NCBI GenBank assembly: GCA_937858775.1
Contig: CALLYX010000066.1
Span: 1-7,490 of the forward strand
Length of the DNA stretch: 7,490 nt
Source: an uncultured bacterium
Lineage (GTDB): Bacteria > Auribacterota > Tritonobacteria > UBA1439
Direction of reading: 5' to 3'
The notes under the pieces are model-generated. The model did no database searches. It saw only the letters and a list, made by a program, of their open reading frames with translations, and was not told the origin of the DNA. Each line of letters opens with the position of its first letter. Within the stretch, counting starts at the first letter, position 1. A program made the translations under genes and the position numbers. This document shows, piece after piece, positions 1-6,088 of the stretch.

Positions 1-142
1 CAAGGGGATAGCCCGCGCACCTGGGCGCGCGAGACCCACCCCTCCAGCGTAATTGCCCTCTTCAACACGCCCTTTGCGCGTCAGCCGCAGAGTTGAGCGA
101 TATGGCTGTGGCATGCCAGAGCAGCACGGGGGGCGCGTGAGC

Positions 143-220
143 ATGAAAAAAGTTCTCATTCTCATGAGCGACACGGGAGGCGGGCATCGCGCCTCGGCAG
201 AGGCGCTGCAGGTGGCGCTC
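143..220 (+). pseudogene. N-terminal fragment of MGDG-synthase-like glycosyltransferase
   Basis: The ATG at 143 opens a frame beginning MKKVLILMSDTGGGHRASAE, which is the characteristic start of the monogalactosyldiacylglycerol synthase / processive diacylglycerol glucosyltransferase family; the TGGGH(R/x)A loop is the family's first conserved block. A family member should then run for roughly 370-400 residues with a second nucleotide-sugar-binding domain. Here the resemblance stops after about 26 codons, and the frame continues into an unrelated SIS-type sequence without a stop. The piece is therefore a 5' fragment and cannot be a working glycosyltransferase. A G-rich stretch at 128-133 is the only ribosome-site candidate and is poor. 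GTG at 137 is an alternative in-frame start. The family call rests on a short motif that I know well; the exact substrate is unknown. Confidence 0.6.
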
Positions 221-493
221 TCCACCGATGCGACGGTCATCTCGATCGGTGGCGAGAACGCGCAGCACCCCGGCTCGCAGCACATCCTCTACACCTCGAC
301 GCAGGAGACCTCGGCCGCCTACACCACCTCGCACCTGTGTGCGATGGCGCGCCTTGCGCAGCTCGCGTCAGCGATTGGCGAGCTCAACGGCGTGGCAACC
401 ACGGCCACGTTCGGCCCGGCGCTGGATGCGCTGCCAGACCAGATCGCAGGCGTGCTGGCGCGTCAGGACGAGATCCTGCCGCTGGCGCAGCGC
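221..493 (+). pseudogene. Internal fragment of a SIS-domain (GlmS-like) phosphosugar isomerase
   Basis: In the same frame as the preceding fragment, about 91 codons resemble the second half of a sugar isomerase (SIS) domain. The segment STQETSAAYTTSHLCAMARL matches the GlmS/AgaS-type pattern in which a strand ending in an E-(T/S)-(S)-AYT motif starts a long helix. The ALDALPDQIAGVLARQDEIL stretch matches the inter-lobe helix that follows (LPxxIxxVLxxxxxI). Such proteins bind phosphosugars and isomerise them or sense them. There is no start of its own, the first half of the domain is absent, and after about R117 of the fused frame the sequence becomes the antisense of the Cas12b gene. It is an internal gene piece with foreign sequence on both sides. 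The frame stays open to 835, but that part is shadow coding. Confidence 0.55.
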
Positions 494-3400
494 CTTCTTG
501 TCCGGGGCGGGCGGGGCGAGGCGGAGGCCGAGGGCCTCGGCGAGGATCAGATGCGCCGTCTGGTTGATCCGCTGCTCCTTGAGATTCGACAGTTTCTCGA
601 GCAGATCGGGACAGGTGTCCGGGACGGCCTCGTCCCTGCGGATGGGCGCCTTCCCGCCGACCTCGCGCCGGAGCGATTGGTTGAGCGATTGGAAACGCTT
701 CCTCAGCTCCTCGATCTGCTCGATGCGTCTCAACGAAAGCCCGCGCTGCCCCCGAAGCCATACCGGCCTCTTGCCGCTGTCGAGGGGGGGACCACTCTGG
801 ATGAGGTGGTGCAGGGTGTTCCCGGGAGTCGATGAGGGATGCCTCTCCCAGCGCCAGGAACGGCCGCGCAACGGCAGGACGCGGTTGGCGATCCGCATGA
901 GGATGTCCGGGGCGAGTTCGATCCTTTCGCGGAGCTGCCGCTCCAGTCCCTCCTTCACGCGGGGATCGCGCTTCTCCGCGGCCATGCGCAGGTCGGCGGG
1001 CGCCAGGCGCGCATCCTCGCATTCCGTGATCTCCGTCCAGGCGATGTCCTTCTGCCTGTCGTTGCCTCCGAGCATCCAGCACCATCGATGGAGCCGCGCG
1101 ATGCGGGATTGGAAGCGCCGCATAGCGATCAGCAGCTTGTCGTTCTGCTCCGGGAAACTCAATTCCCGGCGCCATCCGTCATTCAGGATCGAATGCCGCT
1201 CGTCCTCGGGGGGCGCCTCGAGGAGCCGCATAAGCTCCGCGGTGTCGTCCGCCTCCCAGTCCCTGGCGGGCCGGCCGCGGTCGCCCCACAGCTCCTCGCG
1301 GAAATCGAATCCCAGGCCCGAGTCGTCCGGCCGTCGGGCATCGAGCTTGCTCCTCTCGCGCCAGATCCTCGCGTCCTCGCCGGGGAGACGGAACTGGCCT
1401 GCCCTTTCCAATTCCGCCCGCCACCGTTTGCCGTCTGTTTCCCCGATCGCGCGTGACGGACGCTTGCCGGGGTTCCTCCCACTTCTCACGCAGATGCGGG
1501 CATACGCCCCCGCGTTGCGCTGGCCGAGGTCGACCGCGATGCTGCGGAACTCGTCCACCTCCTTGTGCCACGGCGTGGGCGCCTTGGAGGGCTGTTTCTC
1601 GTGCGGCCAGCGGAGCGAGGCGTTGCAGAAGCCGACTCCCTCCGGCTGCTTGTTGAACTGCCGTTCCCAGGAGAATGCCGGTGCAACGGCCTTCTTGATG
1701 CGCTCCGCACCCACCTCGAGCGGGAACACGAGCTGGATGTCGCAGGGGTTCGCCGGCTCGAGGGTGATGCGGCAGTTGGCGAAGTTCACTCGTTCGGGCG
1801 ATTCCGCGAGTCCGAGCGCCGCCATCATCGGCTGCACCCAGGGGGCCTCGTGGAGGTCGCTGTCCCCGCTGGTCCGGATCCGGTCGCGGCAGAGGCGCGG
1901 GGCGGCGTATTGAATCCGGGCGACCTTCGGGGCGAGGCCGCGGTCGGTCGGCAACACTATGCCGGCGGTGAACGCGAGTTGGCCCGGCTCGTGCCGTGAC
2001 AGCAGGCCGGGTTTCCGGGCGATCCGCTCCCCCTTCTTCGGTTTCGACTCGCTCCTCTTCGGGAATATGAAGAACCGGGGCGAATATTCCGGATGGGCGG
2101 GCGTGAAACGTATCGGCCGTTCCTTGTCCACGATCTCGGCCTTGAGGTCGTTGTAGGCGAGCCACGCCCGGAGCGGATCCTCGGCGTGCCAGGGTTGCGT
2201 CCCCTCGTCGCGCCAGATGGGGTGGAACATCGGCTTCGCAAGCTCGCGGTAGAGCTCGGAGCTCCCGAAATCGTCCCTGTGCTCCGTCTGCTCCGCGGCG
2301 AGGATCTTCAGGAGATGATTCTCCGTGGCGGACCCGTCCTCGGCAGCGGCACGCCAGCGGCGCTTGATTTCCCCGAACCCGCGCAGTGTCCGCTCCCGGA
2401 TCGTGTATTCCCTCTCCTCGGAGTCCACATCCCAGCCCTCCGCCTCGGCCACCCATTTCAGCCTGTCGCGGACGATGATCTGCAACAGCCGGATGCGTTC
2501 GTCGCCCTCGAATCCTGGCAGCGGTTCGCTGGCCTCGTCGTCGCCGGACGCCTCGCAACCCCGCCCATCCATCGACGCAATCCGCCTGCGCAGACCTTCC
2601 GCGGCCGCTTCGCGCTTGAGCGTGTCCTGGTAGTAGCGATGGGGTGCCTTGAGGGCCTCGATGAAGGCGGCGAGGTCGTACTCGAACCAGACCGCCCGCG
2701 TCTCCCTGTCCCCATCGACGCCTGGGACGAGTGCGAGATTGGTGAAATAATCGAAGTGCGGGTGGTCGCCAACGCGGGCGTCGGCTATGGCGTCCTCGGC
2801 CGCGGTCTTGTCCTTACCCTCGGCAAGCGTCCTGGTCGCCTGGAGGAAGGCATCGAGGGATTCCCGGCACGGGAAGTACTTGAAGACCGCCGCCAGCGGA
2901 TAGAGGCCGCTCGGCTTGCGTCCGGGCGCCGGCATCTTCAGCTTGTCGCCGCAGACGGTGAGATGCTTCTGGTACTTTGCGGAGGCCTTCTTGAGTTCGG
3001 GATGTCTCGCCGCCGCCTGTGCGAACTTCTTCGACAGCTCCTTCGCGGCATCCTGCCCTTTCAGGAACTGTGTGGGGGGTTGCGTCAGGAACAGGTCGAG
3101 TTTCAGATCCGATGCCGCCTTGAGCGCTTCCGGGCGGGTCATCCGGTGGTATCTGCGCACCTCCTCCTGGCGTTTCACCATCTGGCTCGACGCGAGGGCT
3201 TCGCTCGTGGGGCGGGTTTTGCTGTCGGGCCTTGCAGGACACAGGAATGCGATCCTTCTGACGCAAACCTGGTTCAGATCCCCCTTGTCGGCCTCGTCGA
3301 GCAGCTGGAGCAGCGCGGCCGAACGCTGTGCCGCCGTCGCGCGGCTCGTGCGAAGGACGTGTGCCGCCGCCTTGTCGAAACCGGCCTCGCCGGCCTTGAG

Positions 3401-3718
3401 TTTCAGGAGCTTGGCGAGGCGCTCCCCGGGACCGTCGAACACCTGCGCCCTGCGGCTCGCGGTCGTCCAGGTCTCCTCCACCCTCGCCACCCAGGAGCCC
3501 AATGCCTTCGCCTGCGGCGAGTCGCCCTTCGCGCCGGCGGCCATCGCCGCCAAGCAGAGGGTGTAGTAGTTCACCGCGTCCTGGAATAGCTCGTGATGGC
3601 GCCAGAGCGCGGCCTGCCACTCCGCGGCGGGGAGTTCACGCCACCTCATCTCCCCCTGGGGATCCTGCCCGTCAAGGATCTCGACCTTTGTGACCTTGCC
3701 CTGGTATATGCGATTCAC
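368..3718 (-). CDS. cas12b: Cas12b (C2c1) type V-B CRISPR effector, C-terminally truncated
   Basis: A 1116-residue frame starts at a GTG (3716-3718) with a GAGGTGA ribosome site at 3723-3729. It matches, by recall, the type V-B effector of Opitutaceae-type bacteria along its length: NRIYQGKV at residues 2-9, HEPGQ at 576-580, the APWVQPMM region at 625-632, PWH at 716-718, the RuvC-I motif SIAVDLGQRNAG with catalytic Asp730, RLPGEDAR at 777-784, NDKLL at 859-863, VLPLRGRSW at 947-955, the bridge-helix-like segment RIEQIEELRKRFQSLNQSLR at 998-1017, and CPDLLEKL...QRINQTAHLILAEALG to about 1064. Cas12b is an RNA-guided DNA nuclease using crRNA plus tracrRNA. Similarity ends near residue 1076-1082. 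The last ~35 residues are the antisense of a SIS-like gene. The conserved IENL (RuvC-II Glu) and RuvC-III Asp blocks are absent, so cleavage should be lost in this form. The identity is firm; whether the truncation is biological is not. Confidence 0.93.
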   Translation of the reverse strand: MNRIYQGKVTKVEILDGQDPQGEMRWRELPAAEWQAALWRHHELFQDAVNYYTLCLAAMAAGAKGDSPQAKALGSWVARVEETWTTASRRAQVFDGPGERLAKLLKLKAGEAGFDKAAAHVLRTSRATAAQRSAALLQLLDEADKGDLNQVCVRRIAFLCPARPDSKTRPTSEALASSQMVKRQEEVRRYHRMTRPEALKAASDLKLDLFLTQPPTQFLKGQDAAKELSKKFAQAAARHPELKKASAKYQKHLTVCGDKLKMPAPGRKPSGLYPLAAVFKYFPCRESLDAFLQATRTLAEGKDKTAAEDAIADARVGDHPHFDYFTNLALVPGVDGDRETRAVWFEYDLAAFIEALKAPHRYYQDTLKREAAAEGLRRRIASMDGRGCEASGDDEASEPLPGFEGDERIRLLQIIVRDRLKWVAEAEGWDVDSEEREYTIRERTLRGFGEIKRRWRAAAEDGSATENHLLKILAAEQTEHRDDFGSSELYRELAKPMFHPIWRDEGTQPWHAEDPLRAWLAYNDLKAEIVDKERPIRFTPAHPEYSPRFFIFPKRSESKPKKGERIARKPGLLSRHEPGQLAFTAGIVLPTDRGLAPKVARIQYAAPRLCRDRIRTSGDSDLHEAPWVQPMMAALGLAESPERVNFANCRITLEPANPCDIQLVFPLEVGAERIKKAVAPAFSWERQFNKQPEGVGFCNASLRWPHEKQPSKAPTPWHKEVDEFRSIAVDLGQRNAGAYARICVRSGRNPGKRPSRAIGETDGKRWRAELERAGQFRLPGEDARIWRERSKLDARRPDDSGLGFDFREELWGDRGRPARDWEADDTAELMRLLEAPPEDERHSILNDGWRRELSFPEQNDKLLIAMRRFQSRIARLHRWCWMLGGNDRQKDIAWTEITECEDARLAPADLRMAAEKRDPRVKEGLERQLRERIELAPDILMRIANRVLPLRGRSWRWERHPSSTPGNTLHHLIQSGPPLDSGKRPVWLRGQRGLSLRRIEQIEELRKRFQSLNQSLRREVGGKAPIRRDEAVPDTCPDLLEKLSNLKEQRINQTAHLILAEALGLRLAPPAPDKKALRQRQDLVLTRQHACDLVWQRIQRRAERGRGCHAVELANR

Positions 3719-3722
3719 GGTT

Positions 3723-3729
3723 TCACCTC
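3723..3729 (-). promoter_or_regulatory. Ribosome binding site of cas12b
   Basis: On the minus strand, GAGGTGA lies four bases before a GTG codon. This strong Shine-Dalgarno match supports GTG at 3718 as the cas12b start, in agreement with the family N-terminus (N-R-I-Y-Q-G directly after the initiator). It sits just past the stop of the upstream fragment at 3747, so the two frames were probably translated from one transcript. Confidence 0.75.
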
Positions 3730-3746
3730 GCTGGTTGCTCGCTGGG

Positions 3747-3980
3747 CTATTTCGATTGCGAATCGGCGCCTCTAGGCACGCGATCGGGATGGCTTTCGGG
3801 CAAATTCAATTCTATCGGCTTGATGCGCAAGAATATCGCATAGACCTTCTTGCTCTTGAGAGTGCGGTTGTCGATTCGCTTTATGATTTCGTGACACACG
3901 GCCTCGAAATCGGAGAATAGATCCTCGGATACGAGAAAAATCCAGTGCTGTCCATTTATGGCTTTCTGTAGTGCTTTAGA
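3747..3980 (-). pseudogene. 3' end of an unknown gene immediately upstream of cas12b
   Basis: Reading minus, 77 sense codons run from just after an in-frame TAG (3981-3983) to a TAG at 3747-3749. The peptide contains INGQHWIFLVSEDLFSDFEA, then a basic stretch (HEIIKRIDNRTLKSKKVYAI) and ends PRGADSQSK. It has a natural amphipathic composition, and the opposite strand gives nothing better. No ATG, GTG or TTG start with a ribosome site is present. The 5' side is replaced exactly where the insertion-sequence remnant begins, so it appears to be the C-terminal part of a longer protein cut by the element. Its stop is 28 nt before the cas12b start on the same strand, which suggests an operon. I do not recognise the family. 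It does not resemble the C-termini of Cas1, Cas2 or Cas4 as I know them. Confidence 0.5.
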
Positions 3981-3981
3981 C

Positions 3982-4137
3982 TAAGTTGGACTTTTGGGGT
4001 TTCTTAGATTTGTGTGAATCTCTCCTCCGACGGTGATAGGATTTTACCACACGGGAGGAGGAGGAGAGATGGAAAAGCGGAGATTCAGCGCCGAGGACCC
4101 ACCCTATCACTATGGCCTGTGTGGCCGCAAAGGATGA
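3982..4137 (+). mobile_element. Left-end remnant of an IS3-type insertion sequence with a truncated OrfA start
   Basis: From about 3982 the sequence changes to a leader (TTGGACTTTTGGGG) followed by a 9-bp inverted repeat (CTCTCCTCC at 4020-4028, GGAGGAGAG at 4060-4068) that touches an ATG at 4069. The peptide from this ATG begins MEKRRFSAED, like the N-terminus of IS3/IS911-group OrfA proteins (KRRFSAEEKVRIL type), then diverges and stops at 4135-4137 after 22 codons. OrfA proteins are normally about 90-110 residues, and no DDE catalytic partner follows. The piece therefore keeps the element's end and translation start only. The exact outer boundary and the terminal inverted repeat cannot be fixed without its partner end. 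The IS family assignment rests on ten residues and remains tentative. Confidence 0.45.
4020..4068 (+). promoter_or_regulatory. Hairpin sequestering a Shine-Dalgarno site in the IS remnant
   Basis: CTCTCCTCC (4020-4028) is perfectly complementary to GGAGGAGAG (4060-4068), which directly precedes the ATG at 4069. The 3' arm lies in a run of GGAGGAGGAGGAG, an over-strong ribosome site, so the 5' arm can pair in several registers. Insertion sequences are known to use such structures to block transposase translation from read-through transcripts. That role here is inferred from the geometry. Confidence 0.5.
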
Positions 4138-4302
4138 CCTAACGTGCCAGGCGGAGAAGTGCTTGACGCCGCCGGACAGTGTCTGGCATGTGGAACCTGC
4201 CTGAAGTTGCGCGAGTCCGAGGGCTCGAATATCCGCCCTCTATCGACGCCGAAGGATCATTACGAGATCGCAAGGGATCCAGACAGGCTAGTTCAGTATC
4301 AA
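4138..4302. other. Intergenic stretch with no recognisable gene
   Basis: About 165 bases between the IS remnant and the Fic stop. The plus strand has an open frame with a CLACGTC motif (two cysteines three apart), but it has no convincing start after the stop at 4135, no ribosome site, and it runs on through the antisense of the Fic gene. A weak 6-bp stem (GAGGGC 4219-4224, GCCCTC 4235-4240) has no T-run and is not a convincing terminator for Fic. I see nothing else here. Confidence 0.4.
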
Positions 4303-5439
4303 TCAATCCAACGCCCTCAGATTCAACTCATATTTCCCGTCCTTCCTGAGCAGAAGCTCGCGAGAAGACAGGTCCTGAAGATCGCGCCTAGCGGTTCTTT
4401 CACTCACTCCCCTGTACAGGATGTCGAAGGGGGATGCGGTGAACAGTATCTCCAGGGTTACGGGCTTCATATAATCAAGCAGCAGGTTCACCAAATCACA
4501 CTGCCTCCGGCCGATTTTCCTTTCCTTGCGCAGATAGTGAAAATAATCCCTCAGCGCGTTTCTCCGTATAAGAAACAGGATCCTCGATTTGATCTCCTGC
4601 AGGGAATCGAGATGCCCCTGGCACGTGAAATCCAGGAATGGCGTCAGGTCGTTCTCTCGGTCGGCGAGCGACGCTGAGAACGACCGGAAATAGTCGTCCT
4701 TGTTCCTGTAGTAGAAGTTGGAGAGCATCCTCGGCACGTACTTGACTCCTCCGGCGTGCAACATCGCGGCCTCGATGATCCTCCCCGTCCTGCCGTTGGC
4801 GTCTCCGAAAGGATGAATCAGCTCGAAGTGATAATGCGCCAGGGACGCGCGTATGATCGGATTCTGCGCGACCAGCGCCTCGCTGTTGATCCACGCGACA
4901 TACTCCTGCATCAGGTTGCGTATGTCATCCAGACAGTTCGGAGGGGTGTATACCCCCCCATGCTCCGCGTCACCGACCTTCACCGTGTGATTCCGGTAGG
5001 CGCCCGGGAAGTTGTTCTCATACTCCAGGTCCGCGGTGATCAACGCGTGGAGGTTCTTGATCAATCCCTCGTCAATGAGAAGCGGCGAGCCCGATTGGGG
5101 CAGCCCGGCGACGCGGTCATACGCGGTCTTGAGGTTGCGGATTTCCTTTTCCGCCAACTGAGGCTTCATAACTCCTTGCGGCTCGGAGAGGATCCGTTCG
5201 ACCTTCTCCTCCGTGAGCGGATTGCCTTCCAATGCCGCGGTGCCAAAAATCGAACGCCGGATGATCTCCTCGTTGATCTGTGCGGCCATATCTGGAAGTA
5301 CGGGGAGGTCGCCGACGAAATCGTACAGCAGGCTGGACCGTGTGAACTTGTTTTCAAGCTTGTTAGCGGCATATTTGCGGCTGAATACGAACTTCCCCGA
5401 CTTGAAGGTGATGATCTTCTTGATTAGGTTATCGTCCAT
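4303..5439 (-). CDS. fic: Fic-domain protein (class II, AMP transferase family) with C-terminal winged-helix-like region
   Basis: This is a complete 378-residue protein with ATG at 5439 and AGAGGA ribosome site six bases upstream. The Fic core motif is at residues 209-220, HPFGDANGRTGR, carrying the catalytic His209, Asp213 and Arg217/Arg220. Upstream, T67-A-A-L-E71-G72 fits the (S/T)xxxE(G/N) inhibitory helix motif, and its N-terminal position puts the protein in class II. Fic enzymes usually transfer AMP from ATP to a protein hydroxyl, and Glu71 would hold the enzyme inactive until displaced. Residues ~305-378 (VSERTARRDLQDLSSRELL within) look like a winged helix, giving the layout and size of Shewanella-type Fic (about 370 residues). 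The usual Gly after the acidic residue of HPFx(D/E)GNGR is Ala214. The gene has its own promoter and a lower GC content than cas12b. The target protein is unknown. Confidence 0.95.
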   Translation of the reverse strand: MDDNLIKKIITFKSGKFVFSRKYAANKLENKFTRSSLLYDFVGDLPVLPDMAAQINEEIIRRSIFGTAALEGNPLTEEKVERILSEPQGVMKPQLAEKEIRNLKTAYDRVAGLPQSGSPLLIDEGLIKNLHALITADLEYENNFPGAYRNHTVKVGDAEHGGVYTPPNCLDDIRNLMQEYVAWINSEALVAQNPIIRASLAHYHFELIHPFGDANGRTGRIIEAAMLHAGGVKYVPRMLSNFYYRNKDDYFRSFSASLADRENDLTPFLDFTCQGHLDSLQEIKSRILFLIRRNALRDYFHYLRKERKIGRRQCDLVNLLLDYMKPVTLEILFTASPFDILYRGVSERTARRDLQDLSSRELLLRKDGKYELNLRALD

Positions 5440-5474
5440 TCTTTGTCCTCTAATATGTCATACTTAACATCCTC

Positions 5475-5490
5475 ATTATCAATGGATAAT
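5475..5490. promoter_or_regulatory. Palindrome overlapping the Fic transcription start (possible operator)
   Basis: ATTATC (5475-5480) and GATAAT (5485-5490) form a perfect 6-bp inverted repeat separated by AATG. It overlaps the -10 box and the predicted start site of the Fic promoter, a common place for a repressor site. The Fic protein itself ends in a winged-helix-like region, so autoregulation is possible. This is an inference from position only. Confidence 0.35.
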
Positions 5491-5516
5491 CTATATCACT
5501 TTACTAATCATGTCAA
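5488..5516 (-). promoter_or_regulatory. Sigma-70-like promoter of the Fic gene
   Basis: On the minus strand a perfect TTGACA (-35, 5511-5516) is followed after 17 bases by TAGATT (-10, 5488-5493; four of six consensus positions) in an AT-rich segment. The predicted start site is near 5481, leaving a leader of about 40 bases before the ATG at 5439. The spacing is optimal. Confidence 0.6.
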
Positions 5517-5648
5517 TAGCAATGTCGATTAAATTGGACTTTGACTTTGAATCTGCTGGGTTAAACTTGCTTTGCCTATCTCTGGATCCAGCACATCATT
5601 TTGTGCCCGTACCGAACCGTCCGGAGGGCGATCCTGACATTGGATAAT

Positions 5649-5974
5649 TCAGCGGGGTTGGCATTGTCGCCTAGCAGCCAACAGCTTCTTGAGTCTGGCC
5701 CGTTGCAGATCTTCTGGAAGCGCGGCGAGCGGCCTGAGCTTCCTCTCTGTGACCGCCCGTGGGTGGTGCGGATCCCCGAGCGCATCGAGTAGCCGGAGCG
5801 CCTCGGGCCGAGCTCGAGCAACCCGAGCATCTGGGACACCCGGGCCTGGGACACCCCGATCGCCTTGGCGAACGCCCGGCGCGAGGGGAACCCGCCCGCC
5901 TTCATCGCCTCCGCCCACTCCCGTGCCAGGAAGATCGGGTTCCGGTAGGTCCGGATCACCCGGATCCGCCTCAT
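5649..5974 (-). pseudogene. ParB/KorB-like helix-turn-helix protein, frameshifted
   Basis: The start is ATG at 5974, with GAGGGTGA about ten bases before it. The first ~57 codons give RVIRTYRNPIFLAREWAEAM followed by a clear helix-turn-helix, SRRAFAKAIGVSQARVSQML (residues 31-50), then LLELGP. The natural continuation EALRLLDALGDPHHPRAVTE, with RKLRPLAALPEDLQRARLKKLLA after it, lies in another minus frame and stops at 5649. Adding one base near 5805 (GGCCC run on the minus strand) joins the two frames into a ~108-residue protein of the ParB-HTH type often seen next to serine recombinases. No recombinase is visible here. The intact ancestor would be a small DNA-binding protein. The break is either a real pseudogene mutation or a homopolymer-type sequencing error. 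Confidence 0.65.
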
Positions 5975-6030
5975 ACGCCGGCGGTCACCCTCAAAAACGC
6001 AGTCAAATACGTCCCGGATAAGTGTTCTGT

Positions 6031-6049
6031 CTCCCCTCCCTCCGGGGAG
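6031..6049. other. Small stem-loop before the terminator
   Basis: CTCCCC (6031-6036) pairs with GGGGAG (6044-6049) across a 7-base loop, ten bases before the terminator hairpin. It has no T-run of its own. It may be part of a tandem-hairpin terminator or upstream leader structure of the helix-turn-helix gene; its role is uncertain. Confidence 0.25.
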
Positions 6050-6058
6050 CCAATTATA

Positions 6059-6088
6059 AAGAGCCCCAGAGATGGGGCTCTTTTTTTT
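6059..6088 (+). terminator. Intrinsic (rho-independent) terminator, plus direction
   Basis: AAGAGCCCC (6059-6067), loop AGAGAT, GGGGCTCTT (6074-6082), overlapping a run of eight Ts at 6081-6088. This is a textbook intrinsic terminator for plus-strand transcription. On the minus strand the stem is followed by TTTATAATT, so weak bidirectional action is possible. No plus-strand gene that it could serve survives between about 500 and 6059, so it looks orphaned. Confidence 0.75.

Noticed and set aside
1..142. Possible coding at the left edge
   Set aside because: Neither strand gives a recognisable peptide or start in this short stretch; the frame beginning at 53 is only an upstream extension of the 143 start.
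228..1913. A 561-codon plus-strand open frame
   Set aside because: It is antisense to Cas12b, is rich in Arg/Ser low-complexity sequence, shows no domain, and is explained by the high-GC codon use of the real minus-strand gene.
1179..2558. A 459-codon minus-strand frame inside cas12b
   Set aside because: It overlaps the conserved Cas12b frame and has the Arg/Gly/Pro-rich composition of an off-frame translation.
2093..3589. A 498-codon plus-strand open frame
   Set aside because: It is an antisense shadow of the well-supported Cas12b coding sequence, with no ribosome site or known motif.
3984..3997. TTGGACTTT shared with 5534-5542 as a pair of IS ends
   Set aside because: Only nine bases match, in direct rather than inverted orientation, in AT-rich sequence; not enough for an element spanning the Fic gene.
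4219..4240. GAGGGC/GCCCTC stem with a TCGAAT-like loop (tRNA T-arm or Fic terminator)
   Set aside because: The loop is 10 bases rather than 7, no acceptor or anticodon arms fit around it, and there is no T-run after the stem on either strand.
4144..4677. Plus-strand frame with a CxxC motif (CLACGTC)
   Set aside because: The start has no ribosome site, most of it is antisense to the Fic gene, and the motif alone does not match QueC, Cas4 or a ribonucleotide-reductase tail on inspection.
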